Part shown: piece by piece, positions 1 through 12,200 of the stretch
Numbering within the stretch: position 1 is the stretch's first letter
How the letters are laid out: every line of letters begins with the position of its first letter
From: Limnanthes douglasii subsp. nivea
Taxonomy: Eukaryota > Streptophyta > Magnoliopsida > Brassicales > Limnanthaceae
Length of the DNA: 64,000 nucleotides
Direction: 5' to 3'
Assembly (NCBI GenBank): GCA_036936605.1
Contig: JAUPFV010000001.1
Coordinates: forward strand, 214,177,530 to 214,241,529
Notes under the pieces: model-generated
Seen by the model: only the letters and a program-made list of their open reading frames with translations
What the model was told of the DNA's origin: nothing
Databases searched by the model: none
Position numbers and translations under genes: made by a program

Positions 1-714
1 CGGCATCTTCCGTGCAAAACGGAAACCGAGTAGGATAAATCCAGAAGTGGTCCATTCAACACAACCTACACAAATAAAACTAAGATAAATATTTGGTCAC
101 AAAATAATATATAAAATTGAAACTTTCATTTGTATACTTACTTTCACGAAATGGTTACCGTGTACAAAACCTATACCAACTTCTAGGTTAGGAAACGATC
201 GAGGAACACCGCGTAAAGGTAGATAAGTGTATGATTGGTGGAGTGAAATGTGGTATACGATACATTGGTATCGAGTGGCTATCACGAAGCCTAAATCGGG
301 TAACGTCATCCAATGCCTAGTACCGGCACCATACAATTCAAAAACGTTTAACCTTCTCACTAGGCTATCTACACCTTGTGAACCATCAAACACTCTCTCT
401 CATATCTCGCGTTCATTTTGTAATTCCCCGATCAAATCCCGTCTAACTTGGTCCCATGAATCAGATTTACCGTATACCGTCAAAGCAACGGCCCGGAATC
501 TGCAATTACCGTCGGGAGAGACGTTTTCGACGCTAGAAATATAGTCATGCAAATAGTTAGGAAACCAACTCTCGTAGCCGTTAAAATCTTTTCCCTTTGA
601 TGCTTTTTTCGATCGAGGCACTTTATCTTTCTTCGGTTGAGCCTTGGTTTTTGCTTTTTCGTCCGCCTTGGCTTTTGGCGCTACAAATGTTCTATTAACT
701 ACCGAGGCGGCCGT
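1..714 (-). pseudogene. OTU-type cysteine protease domain of MULE-1 (partial, nonsense codon)
   Basis: OTU proteases are deubiquitinating cysteine peptidases. The lysine-rich leader at about 700-580 leads into the nucleophile motif DGNCRFRAVA at about 500, and the catalytic His is in GNHFVKV near 145. Cys and His motifs are therefore both present. A TGA at 400-402 interrupts the domain with unchanged frame on both sides. A 76-bp GT-AG intron fits at 66-141, after which the frame stays open to the window edge. The OTU frame lies immediately after the transposase stop in a different frame; it has its own upstream stop near 741, so one indel at 716-741 would fuse the two. Fusions of FAR1 transposase and OTU are known in plant MULEs. 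What the protease does for the element is not established. Confidence 0.75.
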
Positions 715-715
715 G

Positions 716-3115
716 CTACCTATCGGGAGTGTTAGCGCCTAGACTACCATCGTATTCCCACTCGCTAGGGTCCCGTTGAGTTGATTTGTCCCGACCGACT
801 TTTTTCCTACCTTTAGGTTCCAAAACATGAATTCTAGTGGGATCTAGGATTTGCATCATCCTATTTATAATGTGATCTTGGACGTGTTGCCCGTAACCGT
901 GGATGGTGCTATCTATTAAGGAGAGTTTTCTAGTGAGCTCGTCTTCGGTATCAAACTCCTCATTAGGTTTGATCTTTAACGTAGTCCAATAGACATCACA
1001 CTCATCTTTTCTAACCGGCCTTCCTTCTTTATAAATCAAAGCTAATTCGCATGCACATGGTAAATTATGAGTTGTCCTAATAACACACCCACACATTCCG
1101 GGAGTGAACCATATTTTCAAGACCGTTGCGAGATTTGTCTCTATTAATTCTATAGCTTTACATGAAAGCTCACCTTTGACATTCTTGTAGATGGTTTTGT
1201 TAGGCCCCCTAGTTGAGTTTCTTGGACGATACCTACTACGCTCGAATGACTCGAAAATGTTAGAGTGTTGAGCGGTTAACAATGCATGAACATGTTTCCA
1301 AAATTGCTCGAACGTGCATAGACTACTACCAATTGCCCGCTTGAGGCTAGAGTGAGCACTCTCCGCCCTATAACGTGAGATAAAATAAATTAGATTTCTA
1401 ACACTTGATATCAAAAAATATTGTGTGGAGATGGAAGTATAACTCACCGATTGCTATTTTGGTTGCGAAAATGTTTAAATTTTTTCGTGTGAATATTGAG
1501 AAATTTGTGTCCATATTCGTCAATCCATTGCTTCATAACGTACTCGATAACCAATGGACAAAATGCGTAGGTGTGGTGCAATTCGGCAAGGGTTTTGTTA
1601 TAATATTCGAGCGTGGCCGAATAGGCTACCATTTGGTAATATTCGCTGAAATCTTCGGCCATGTCCGAATTCGGTATTACTTTTTTAGCGTACGAGGTGA
1701 CGTTCTTACCAATATGCCAATTGCATAGCATATGAGTTGCGTCCGGAAATATATCATCGATAGCATTCATTAAAGCCAACTCCCTATCGGTGACGATAAT
1801 GTTAGGTAATGCGCACTTGTTGTTCGTCAACACCTTCTTTAGAACGCTCAATCCCCAAGTGTAGTTCTCTTGTTTCTCGGAGCTAAAAAAACAAAAGCAA
1901 CACAAAATCTCTTATTCGTCGAAGTTTGGCCAATTATTTCAAGTAAATGCATCTTATACCTTGTAGTCTTGTACGTGTTATCCATTATAAGAACTTGAGG
2001 AAAAGTGCGCATGAAATCGATGCTTTTAGGGTGTGCAAAAAAAAACTCGAGGATCTCGTCCGTTGCTTCATAACTTCGCTCCCAAACATAATACTCGTGT
2101 TCTTCTAACTTAGCAAACAAGTATTGCATTTGGGTCTTGCCCGCTTTATCAACCAAATCATGTTTTTGCCGCATGTTGTATATCGTGCGCATGCTTGATA
2201 CATTTTGCGGGTCTTTAATCTTCAAACTGTGATATATCTCTCTCGGTCGAGAACCGACTTCCGTTTGACTACGAACAAACAATTGTTCTTCGACTTTTTG
2301 TCTAGCGGCTCGTGAGTGACCATCCAAGTGCAAAAATGGTTCGTGGTTGTGTTTCCCGTTTAGCACAACCACTTTCCAATAACCCGATAGCTCTGAGACC
2401 GGATTCCCTCTTAAATAGAACGGACAGGTGCATTTTTTCGATGAACGTTCTCGGCGCTTCTTAACATACCCCGATTTGGGGTTAGGTTTGTAAACCTCGT
2501 GCCTCTCACACCTAAAATATATCCTAGGAGTTTTCATGCTTTTGCTACCGTCGTCATTTTTACTACGGACCAAAATGAATCCTAGTTTTATGCTTTCGGA
2601 CTCGACCCAATCAATCAAATCGACTTTGGTGTAAAAAGTGTCCGTACTAAACACTTTCGTGTAATCGGCCATCGAACATGGTGGTTGATCGGTTTCCTAC
2701 ATTTGAAATTATATGAAAACATACTTAATTGTAGCAATCATTTAATTTGCAAAACAGGTCATTTTCGCGAAGACGGAACTCGATTATTCTGCAAATCGCA
2801 AACAACCAATACGACAATTTTGCCAAATTGCGAGCAGTGTACTCGTATATTGGGCAAATTCACGAGGTGGCCGTTTGTCCATTTGGTATTTTCGCAAACA
2901 ACCCGTTCGCGATTTTTCATAAACTTTCCTGGAAAAATGCAAAACCTAGGTTCGCAGTTCGTCCATTATGTAGCGCAACCACCGCTATATTCGCACAAAA
3001 ACTTTACAAACACGAAAATCACCTCATTTTGTGTTTGGAAATGGTCTGTCAACGACTCTTCTTCCTCCGATGCAAAATCATCAATGTTACAGCTGAAACC
3101 TTCACTCAAATCCAT
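716..3115 (-). pseudogene. FAR1-type Mutator transposase of MULE-1 (frameshifted)
   Basis: Transposase of the FAR1/FHY3-related MULE family, which cuts and inserts the element at its terminal repeats. I infer three exons. Exon 1 is 3115-3023, an acidic N-terminus. A GT-AG intron spans 2697-3022 and joins in phase. Exon 2 is 2696-1448 and exon 3 starts at 1367, separated by an 80-bp GT-AG intron (1368-1447) inside the conserved NR/xESAHS site. Exon 2 holds the FAR1 DNA-binding zinc region (YFRCERHE, KKCTCPF, GKHNH) and the first catalytic Asp (VLIMDNTYKT). The second Asp is in IIVTDRELALMNAI, the zinc-like CNWH follows, and the Glu is in AESAHSSLK. A run of seven T in the coding strand near 1880 shifts the frame between the first and second Asp. 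The frame closes at 716, beside the start of the OTU frame. Confidence 0.85.
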
Positions 3116-3240
3116 GGTTTTTTTAGAGTTTTTAGTTAATTTAGGAAGAGAAAGCTTGAGGGAGAAGTGGAGAAAAATTGGTTTTTCCTTAGAAACTTGG
3201 ACTTATAAATGAGGGGCAAAACAGACATTTCACATTGAAA

Positions 3241-3300
3241 AAAAAAATCTGAATTGGAGGTCTCATTATAGTCAAATGGATTCCCAATATAACCTTACCC
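3241..3300 (-). repeat. Right terminal inverted repeat of MULE-1
   Basis: AT-rich end reading GGGTAAGGTTATATTGGG inward from 3300. It shares the GGGTANGG start and T/A-rich body with the MULE-2 terminal repeat. The partner end is outside the window, so the extent inward is a guess. Confidence 0.55.
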
Positions 3301-3367
3301 AAACTAGAATTTATACGCCGCACTGAAAAAAAAAAAGAAATTTGTTTTAGGCGTGCCCAAAGTATTA

Positions 3368-3627
3368 CTCCCTCCGTCTCATAATATAAGACGTTTGGGG
3401 GTTATGCACACAAATTAAGAAAAGTAATAATTGTTGTTTTCACTTATAGAAAAAGTAAAATGAAATTAATTTAATTGGTTAACAAATAATAAAGTGGATA
3501 ATTGTTTAATTATTCATTGGCAAAAAATAAAATAGGTGTAATTAATATACATTGGAATTCACAAACGACAATTATTATGAGACATATTTTTTTCTCTAGA
3601 ACGTCTTATATTATGAGACAGATGGCC
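3368..3627. mobile_element. Stowaway-type (Tc1/mariner) MITE
   Basis: Non-coding 260-bp element with the plant Stowaway end CTCCCTCCGTCTCATAATAT at the left. The right end, in reverse complement, keeps GTCTCATAATATAAGACGTT but its outermost bases are mutated. TA dinucleotides flank both ends (3366-3367 and 3628-3629). Stowaway MITEs are mobilised by mariner-like transposases encoded elsewhere. A 24-bp direct repeat that is larger than the TA duplication also flanks it; see findings. Confidence 0.85.
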
Positions 3628-4810
3628 TAAGTTTTAGGCGTGCCCAAAATATTAATATACACCGTTTTAGAACGGATGTAAATGATTGCAAGGATACACT
3701 TTCCAACCACTGAAAGCAAGTTTTATGAATAAAAATTCACATATTGGAATCTATTTACATATAATGATATATATTTCTTATATGTTGTATGAATCCAAAT
3801 AGTTGAATGTTATTAAAAAAAATTATATTCGCATTAACATATAAACCTCTTTTTTAAATTAATAATACTGAATATAGTATTTTTTACTTTTGATATTCTA
3901 AAATCATTCAATTTTACTATTTGGTATACCATTTATATTTTTTTATGGATTCGAGAACTTTGTTTTTAAACCCCAATTTAAGTTAATTCCATGATTTGAG
4001 ATTACGTTGTTGCCACTTATTTTGGTGTTGGATTTATATTTTATAAATATTTGATTTTATCAAGATTTGAAATAAATTTTAGGTTCGATGTTCGGTTTTT
4101 AATTTTTTTTTTAGAGAACCTCATAAACTTTGATTTGATAAATCGATTTTAAAACATTGTTTGTATAAAATTTAATTTGAAAGATCATTGAATGAGAAAT
4201 TAATTTAAGAATATGAGAAAACTTTGTTTGTTAGTGTTTTGATTACTAAATTTCATGTTTTATGAAATGCAAGAAACATTTTGTAAATTTTGTTTAATTG
4301 TTAAAGGTAAGACAAATGCGTTCGACTAAAATTCACAAGTTAGATTTGTACATGTTAGATTTTATGTAAGGTAATATCATATTTTATAAGATTCGTATGT
4401 TAGTGTACATGAGATTTTATGCAGTAAAAACACTATTAGTCTTCGATGTTTCACGTTTGTCTCATTATGATCGACCATGTTTGTTTTTGTATTAAAATGG
4501 TCACCTATATTTCAAAATGTTTCATTTTAGTCCTCGCTCATGAGATTAACCAGGAGCTGCCAGGAGTTTCCTTCTACATTATTAGACCTATCAACTTCAA
4601 CTGAACAACATGCGGGGAATAAAAATAAAATTTTATTAAATATAACGAACCTCTTTAATATAGAAAATGAACATCATAGACCATATTAAGACTTTGGTCA
4701 AACAATGAGGACCAACAATAAGACTCGTTAAGACATAGATGACTTGTTTAATAGAAAAGTTAACATAAATGACGACAATGAGACAACAATGAATTTGAGA
4801 ACGTGTGAGG
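3628..4810. other. AT-rich intergenic stretch, no gene recognised
   Basis: Strongly AT-rich with many homopolymer runs and no reading frame with a recognisable domain on either strand. The first 30 bp repeat the left flank of the Stowaway MITE. Nothing else here can be supported from sequence alone. Confidence 0.6.
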
Positions 4811-4814
4811 ACAA

Positions 4815-5344
4815 TTTTTTTAGTTCATGAATAAAATGTGCCAGAACAAATTTTTCCAATTCATGAAAAAAGTGATAGGACATATGTTCTTTCAATTTAT
4901 GACTGAAACCTGACAAGACAAAAAAATTCAGTTTATGAATACAATATTCCATGACATATTTTTTCAGTTCATGGAGAAACGTTGCACAATATATTTTCCA
5001 GTTCTTGAATAAAACGGAACAAGACATATTTTTTGAGTTCATGATAAAACGTGGCATGGTATATTTTATGAATATGCAAATATGTAAAAGTAAGTATTCG
5101 ATCTAGTAACTTATAAATCATAAAGTATGTCTTCCGTTCGATGAGTTCCATGATATATTTTTTCAGTTCATGGAGAAAGCGTTACACAACATATATTTCA
5201 GTTCTTGAATAAAACAAAACAAGACATATTTGTTGAGTTCATGATAAAATGTGGCATGTTATATTTTATGAATATGCAAATATATAAAAGTATGTACTCT
5301 AGTAACTTACAAATCATAAATTATGTCTTCCATTCGATGAGTTG
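4815..5344. repeat. Diverged minisatellite inside a 199-bp tandem duplication
   Basis: Two adjacent copies of about 199 bp (about 4947-5145 and 5146-5344) match along their length, for example GTTCATGGAGAAA at 4967 and 5166, and the phrase ending in CGATGAGTT in both. Within and upstream of the first copy is a shorter, more diverged repeat of about 40-50 bp built on TTTTTCAGTTCATGAATAAAA. In the minus frame it reads as repeated FHELKK-like peptides, which I consider a by-product and not a protein. Confidence 0.7.
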
Positions 5345-5874
5345 TGAATTAGTTTGGATCACTATTTTTTTAACAAAATTCAAATGTCGAGGAAAAAACT
5401 TTGTTTTTAGATGTCTAAAATATAGAAAACGGAATATCAAATTAGTGAACTAAATTGATAAGTGAAAATTTGTGAGATTGTTTTGGAAGACAATTATTTT
5501 GTATATTCTAATTACTTTTTTATTCTAATAATAATTTTTAATCTTTTTATTATCCGAATATTCACTACTTTTATTTATTTATATAGTATATGATAGTTTT
5601 AATAAATTAATTTACCTAACGGTATTTGTATCTAAAAATCCATCAAATTCTCATCTAACCCCACCCAAAATTTGCGTTTGACCCAATTTTGACTTTATGA
5701 ATACCAAATTTACTCCAAGTTGAATTTATTTACAAAATCGCCACGAATAAAAATAAAACACTAAGTATATCATATCCTTACCCAATTTTGGTATAACAGG
5801 ACTCCAAGAAAGGGCTCTAAGAAATGGAGTCGTGAATTAATCTGGTAAGCTTCAATCAACGAGGCACCTCCTCC
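5345..5874. other. AT-rich spacer left of element A
   Basis: No domain or LTR could be recognised. It does not resemble the 5' LTR of element A at 25361-25813, so the 3' LTR expected at this side is missing or replaced. Confidence 0.5.
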
Positions 5875-8384
5875 ATGGCTTCCTCCGCATCTCAAACAAC
5901 TAATTCGAAATCAGAAAATCGAATTCCAATTCCCTCAGGGATGGCCACATTTGCCATCGAAACAAGAACAACCAAATATATCTCGAGTTAGAGCCATAAT
6001 CGACAACATTAAGTGATTTCATGCTTATGGAGGATCTGGTTACAATTCCCCTGAGGCCTGTACTTCTTGCTTCATCTCCTCCAATAGTGACTACACAAGT
6101 TATTGAATACAGAAGATCTAGTTCCAGTGTACGAAAATCTTATCCAACAGTTCCTACAACATCCCAATAGTCTAATTTTCATCACCTGTTGCCAAACTCC
6201 TTCCATTCTCAAAAGGCCTCGTGTTTTCAAGTACAATCCACTTTCAGGGCAATGGGATCAGGTTCGTAAGAAATTACTCCAAAGAGGATAACAAGATCGT
6301 CAGTAGCTAGAACCAGAACTGCCACATAGTTGTTGGTGTTGGTCAATTCCCCATCATCCTTAAGCCCAAGCAAGCATTCATTAAATGCTAGCACTCGACC
6401 CACGGGACCATTAAGATCGGGTTCTAAGGAAATGGGGATATAATAGAAGACCTAAGTGTGGACTCTCCAATCGAAACGTCTGGTCAGTTAGGACAGAACT
6501 TTAAAAACTTTTCTCGATCGTGTTGCGACGGGAAAGAGAATTCGCAGTAATAACGACACAACATAATTTGTTGATCTCATTGGATGGTCACGTTGGACCT
6601 AATTTCAAGAAGGGTAAGTATAAAATATCTTTTAGTGCTGAATAAGATATCTTATGCTTACTTTCATGAACAAGAGTTAGATGTTGTTCGTACTAAATGG
6701 GGGTTCCCTGACATGGTTAGAGTCAGATTTCCTAAGACCAGAGAAACTCCGATGAGTTATCGTTCGAATGAACTAGTGGTTTTTATAGAAGTTTAAACTG
6801 GGGTCTTAGGTTCCCCTTAGATCCTGAAATAGTTAGATATTTCGAACGGATTAGGCTGTGTCCGAGTCAACTTAGTCCAAATGCTTGGTACATCTTTATT
6901 TCTTGTATAATTGCATGGAGGTTGTCCCGAACACCTATGCCAATAGAGTAGATGGCTGCCATTGTTAGTCTGTACCGTAATTATAAGATCCCATTTTATT
7001 TTTTTAACATGGGGAATGATTTTAAAGTGGTGATTAACTTGTTGGAATCTGATAGAGTATGGATTACGCAGTTTCTGTTTGTTAGTGGACCATGAGAGAA
7101 TGGTCAGAAGATCCCAGTAAACTCACCAAATTTTGGAAAAGCCCAGGGACTGTCGTCTTAGCATTTTGCTTGGTAATTTCAGTTTACTCTTTTTAATTTG
7201 GGGTTTTGATTTACACACTTTCATTTGCAGTCCTTTCGAACTGTTTCACTCATCACTTGAAGGATGCTCAAGTGACTTTTAGAAGGCTGCATATCTAGGC
7301 AGAAATAAAATTGAAAATTTCTTTTCACAACTGCTTTACTGCCGAAAATTTAATTCGTAGTCATTTTTGGAGGACGAATCCAAACAGAGAACTATCGGGG
7401 AAAGAATTTATCACACCTCCCATTTGTACTTATCTTTTGCATAGGATCAAAAATTTTGACGAGAAAGTATTTCTTCATACGAGAAGAAAATCTCCTTGTC
7501 AGATGGACAAACAAAAGAAGAAAGGGGTTTTGCAAGGAATTTGTGACATAAATACCGAAAGAGAGTCACCAAGGATCGATGCATCATTGTTGGATGCGGT
7601 GACGACTACTGTGGAAGAAGACATTGCGCTTGCAAACATCATTGAGCCAAAATAAAGGGTTCAAAAGATGCCTGCTGAAGGTAATGAAGAAATACTAAAG
7701 AAGAAAAAGAACAAAGTCTTGACTAGTTCGGACTTAGCTTTGGGCCCGAACGTTTATGTACCCGTGATTCCTAAACCAGATGAAGATGATCCTCATTTCT
7801 TATTTCCAAATTTTGGAGGCGAAGGGACTGCTGGGGCCAATAACCCTTTAGATGAGTTGACTGGGTTTAGTTACGAAGCTTTTTACAAATATTTTCCTAG
7901 TTCTGGTCCAAACATGGTGCATAATGGTACTTCTTTTGAAATTTCAAAGAAGAATGATGTATTGAGATATACTATAATGGGTTGTGTTCGACCTGTAGTC
8001 GAACTAGAAAGAGAGGTAAATAATTATTACGGGATTATTCTGTTCCTTCAAGAAGATAAAAAGGAACTATAAATTCTATTGGATCAGAGAAATCCAAAGA
8101 TGATAGTGCAACCGAGGATGCAGATACACTTAGGTCAGAAGTGGGAAAGTCTAGCCAGGGATAACTGTTAGCTCGAAGAAGATAATTGAGTTGCAGGATC
8201 AGTTGAAGACTAGCCAGGGATCGGTGGATTGTATCACAAGTGAGAAATAAGCTTTAGAGAAGACCAAAGAAGACTTGGAAGAATAGATTAAAACTTTGAA
8301 GGCCAACTCGACTCAAGAAGTTGATGATGCATTGGAAGCTTATGATGATGCCACTATAGACAAGTTAAATGCTCGAGATACTTC
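5875..8384 (+). pseudogene. Element A antisense gene, 5' part (Transposase_28-like domain, split by element B)
   Basis: Plus-strand gene running against gag-pol. 5875-6580 is a degenerate Ser/Pro-rich N-terminus with little support. The globular domain covers about 6620-7140: YAYFHE, RSNELVVF, then in another frame LDPEIVRYFERIRLCPSQLSPNAWY. It aligns with the copies in B, C and D. A putative 58-bp GT-AG intron (7173-7230) lies where the other copies have theirs. 7311-7655 encodes NLIRSHFWRTN and a Lys-rich linker, 7668-8072 an acidic linker with PSSGPNMVHNG, and 8090-8384 a broken coiled-coil region. The gene then stops at element B's target duplication and resumes at 18754. The domain resembles the Pfam 'putative gypsy-type transposon' family; its biochemical role is unknown. 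Confidence 0.65.
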
Positions 8385-8797
8385 TGATGAGCCCAGAAAA
8401 TCTATAGTGAGACTCAAGAGCAAAGATGTTCGTGTAAAGGGGTCGAACAAGAGAATATTCGTGTGATGTGACAGTGAACAGTGAATTACTAGAAATAGAA
8501 GAGACAAAATGAATAAATGTTGTAATTATTAATCAATCATTGGCCCCTTTTCCCAAAAGGGAATGTCCTTTATATTGTAAATGAGATAGAGGGTGAAATG
8601 ACATGTTTACCATCACAAGAATGGATTTCTCACCCCATTATGTTACTAATTACAAACAAGTTCTAAGGGACTATCATTTAAGTCCCTCATTTCTTATGTG
8701 TGCTTTAATTTAGTCCTTAGCCACTAAATACATGGACCTTGACCTTATTTGTGGGCTAAATTACATGCCAAAAACCTATATTTTCCTTCCCTTATCA
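8385..8797 (-). repeat. Element B 3' LTR
   Basis: 413 bp matching 18346-18753 over its full length with scattered substitutions and small indels. In element orientation it begins TGATAAGGGAAGG and ends GGGCTCATCA. The target duplication ACTTC lies just outside at 8380-8384. Confidence 0.93.
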
Positions 8798-8811
8798 GTA
8801 GCCCCCCTCAG
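8798..8811 (-). promoter_or_regulatory. Element B polypurine tract
   Basis: In element orientation CTGAGGGGGGCTAC lies directly before the 3' LTR, the position where plus-strand DNA synthesis is primed. Confidence 0.85.
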
Positions 8812-9045
8812 TCCATCTGCAGTTCGTGGACGTGGACTTGAATTGCGACTTAATGTTATTCGGATCAGATCAAGCGCTACCATGCTCGGGCACTTTTCTC
8901 TTTGAGCGAACTTTATTGGGATCAGATTTCATCGTGGTCGGATCTCGTACTCCCTAGTGAGCTTCTGACTCGGATCGGTTTCTAACTTGCTGACCTCACC
9001 CCTTGGTCAGGCTGATGTCACCTAAATAATCATTTAATGTCAGGT

Positions 9046-9167
9046 ACACGTGCTTGGTTTCGCTGTTATCGAGTCAAAAGCTTTTTAGGCGGCGCAACTG
9101 TCATGGACACGTGTCATGATACTGTTACTTTTTGCCTGTTCACCTTCTGCTTCATTTGCCTATAAAA
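9046..9167 (+). promoter_or_regulatory. Candidate promoter of element B antisense gene (G-boxes and TATA box)
   Basis: A TATAAAA box at 9161-9167 lies about 155 bp before the open N-terminal frame of the plus-strand gene, outside the LTR. Two CACGTG cores lie upstream, the second in the palindrome GACACGTGTC at 9106-9115. Element D has the same ACACGTGTC core upstream of its TATA box. Promoter function is inferred from position and motif only. Confidence 0.5.
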
Positions 9168-9282
9168 ACTTAAATTTCTCCCTCAGCAAAATTTTCTGAT
9201 GTTGTTTAAACATAATTCGCTCTAGGGAGAGAAACTGTGCTAGATCGGTGCTCGTAGATCTTCTGGTGCAAAATAATATCCT

Positions 9283-12200
9283 TCCCCTGCAGAGATTTGG
9301 GAGTCTAACTTTCGAGAAAACTTGGCTCTGATCCGCGAACACTCTGCCCGCCTTGCTGCATCCTCCCCCAGTCAAGCACAACCTTCAAGTGGTGGGGTTA
9401 ATCTTTCCGCTTCTCTACCTCCCTCGACTTCTCCTTCCCGGCCTTCCCCTTTTATCATAATGGGTGATGGGAGAGAAATACCACTGATTAAAGAACATCG
9501 AGACCGGTCTAAACAGAAGAGATCACCTGATCTAACTATCAAATCGGTTCGAATGAGGATCCCTGGCTCTCTTCAAACGACATCAGATGTCAGTCCTCAA
9601 AAAATTCTTCCTAGAGGGACTCGGTCGGAGCCGTCCCTCACTTCTATTCCAGAGGTCCAAGAGAAAGCTTTATCCGATGACCCTGAAACGATAAGCGAGA
9701 ACCTGACATTGCAGTGATTGAGGCAGAGCCTCTTCGAGTTATTCTTACCGATACTCCTCCCCAGAACCTATAGCTGTTCCTCCCCTTCACCCAGGTGAGA
9801 CTGCCCTGGTAAAGAGTAGGAAGAAGAAGAAAATGAAACGTCCGACGGGCTTACCCTCGAATGTGGAAGATATCTAGAGCGACTATCTCCACGATCTCGA
9901 GGCCAAACATCTCTTAGCTCTATACAGGGTGAAGTACAAGTATTTTCACCCGACCGAGGAGGTCAAGCTAAGGGACCAATGGGGTATTCCTACTAACATC
10001 ACCATCCGATTCCCTATTGTTGGAGAGACACCTCTATCGGTTCGGACCAACGAGTTGGTGCTTTATACGGAGCTGATGAACTGGGGTCTTCGGCTGCCTC
10101 GCGATCCACTTCTGGCCGACTACTTCCACTTGGTCAAACTTTGTCATTCTCAGGCTGGGGCTAACATGTGGCATTCCGTTATGGCTTGCATCATGGCATC
10201 GAGGCTCTCCGGGAACGATTTCACCATGGAACAACTTATCGCTATTTCTGGAGTGGCTAAGAATTCTCACTATCCTTTCTACTCGCTTGGTTTTGCTACG
10301 AACCTTAAAAGTGATACAGGATTTTCTGGAGGCCGACAAAAACTGAAAGAAACAATTCTTATTTATTTCCGGGTTGTGGGAGATCGGATTCGAATATTCT
10401 GAGGGTCTTTCTCATCGGCTGAATTTGAAGTGGAATGGACAAGGTAAGTACTCTTACCTATATATTTTCCGACTCTCCTAATTTGGTAAATTCTGACTGC
10501 GTATCTTTTCAGCTATGAAGGGAATTGTTAAGTCCTTTAAGCGTCATGCTAAGTCTGGTAAAACTATCTTTGAGAAGCTGAGTATTTGGGCTGGTGAGCA
10601 CTAGGAACATAAGTTCCACCAAAGCTTTATGCCGATGAATTTTGCTAAGAGTAATCTGTGCCGATACAATCTTAGTGAAAAGAAGACCTCCACTCAAAAC
10701 TTATGGTGGCTCCTCCAAGCGATGATGTCCTTGAACGTTTAGAACGTTTGGATAATTCAGTCTACCTCCCTACTCGGGCCCGAGCTCCGAGTCATCAAGA
10801 TGCAGATAAACCCGAGGAAGGTGAAGAAGAAAACACTGAGGAGGATGTTGGGTCCAATAACGATGCTCCCGAGGTAGAGCTGTTAGGGGACCTCCCAGTC
10901 CGTTAACCCGCCCGGGACAGGACCGGTAAGGCCTGCCCGAGACCGGTCCGGATAGCTTAGGGAGCGGGTTGGGAGCCAAATTTTTGGACCGACTCTCTTA
11001 CCGGTCTGGACCGGTCCGCCCGGTAACCAGCCCGATAAGGGAGATATATAATTTTTTCTCCTAATGTGTGTAAATTTTTAACTAAAATCCTACAAAAATT
11101 ATGATAAACTAACGAACCCGCCCGTTAAGAGTCGGACCAGACCGACTCGATTCTTAACGAGCCGGTCCCGGTCCATAATATTTGGCTCCCTTCGCTTAGC
11201 GGTCCGGCTCGACCCGTCCGGTAGCTTACCGAGTCGGTCTCGGTCCCGTCCAAACCCGGACCGACCCGAACCGATAACAACACTATCTCGAGGCTCAAGG
11301 TGATTCTCAAGAGAGGGTACAAGTCAGTCCTCCCACAGGGGCTCCAAGTGATCATGATGATACCCAAGTAAGCTTGCCTCCGGATATGAGGTCATCAGAT
11401 CATCAACAACGAGCCCCCTCGACCCTCAGGTATTCTCTCCAACCTCTCACCCTAAAAACATGCCAAGTGATGCTGATCACCAGGTTGAGGTTAGGCCTCA
11501 AGATCGTCCCGGTGCCACAAGGCCGCAGAATTTCACTGCTGAGGAGAAAAAGAAGAGGGTTGTTGAGAGTGGGGGGGGGGGAGTGACAACACTAATCGTT
11601 CGAGTCTGTCACTATCCTGAAAATTTGTAATTGTTGGTTTGGACTCTGGTGGAGAATTTGTCTCCACTCGAGGGGAAGGTCAAGAAGGTGGTTCTGATGC
11701 GGAGGGGTATCTTTCTCCGGAATCTCATTATTTTGACGTTTATGGAAACGATTATGCGGCGAACATTTTAAACAAATTACTGCATGCTGCTGCTCTACTT
11801 GAACGTAAAGCAAATCAGAAGGATCGCTATAAAGAAGAGGTTACTGAAAGAAGGGAAGAGGTAAATGCCCTAACATCGGAGGTCTCTGAGTTGAAGGACA
11901 AGGTGAGGGACTTGACCGATCAGGTAACTGAACAAACTAAGATATCCTCTAAAGTGGAAGGTTTAGTCGGTGAGTCCGACAATCTAAAAAAAGAGGTGAA
12001 TGAGATAAAGGATGAGTTAGCCAAGACATCGGAGGTGACCACCAAGGTACAGTCTCTATCTTTCTAGTCCGAAGAGCTAAAGATGAGGGTCAAAGACTTG
12101 ATTGATGAATTGGCTAATCAGAAGAAGACCTCCGAGGAGCGTTTGACTACCATCACTTCCATTGAAGCTGAACTGTCTGAGGAAATGACCAAATTTGACT

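Larger units (their letters stand above)
1..3300 (-). mobile_element. MULE-1: Mutator-like DNA transposon with FAR1-type transposase and OTU domain (left end outside window)
   Basis: The element reads on the minus strand. Its 5' end is at 3300, where the reverse complement begins GGGTAAGGTTATATTGGG. This resembles the GGGTATGGCTATATA end of the complete Mutator element at 40952-46123, so I take it as the terminal inverted repeat. The transposase gene starts about 185 bp inside that end and runs left, followed by an OTU protease domain that leaves the window at position 1. The left repeat is not in view, so a target duplication cannot be tested; the 10 bp just outside the right end are AAACTAGAAT. 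The coding frame carries a frameshift, a second frame break and a nonsense codon, so this copy is not autonomous. Confidence 0.8.

Noticed and set aside
2685..3212. Two overlapping plus-strand open frames of 130-175 codons
   Set aside because: They lie over the first exon, first intron and leader of the MULE-1 transposase on the other strand and show no domain.
4728..5151. Minus-strand frame with repeated FHELKK peptides
   Set aside because: Produced by the underlying DNA minisatellite; no start context, domain or relative.
6103..6291. Short frame with FKYNPLSGQWDQV, considered as an F-box/kelch host gene
   Set aside because: Too short, no neighbouring exons recognised, and located where element A's antisense gene should have its N-terminus.
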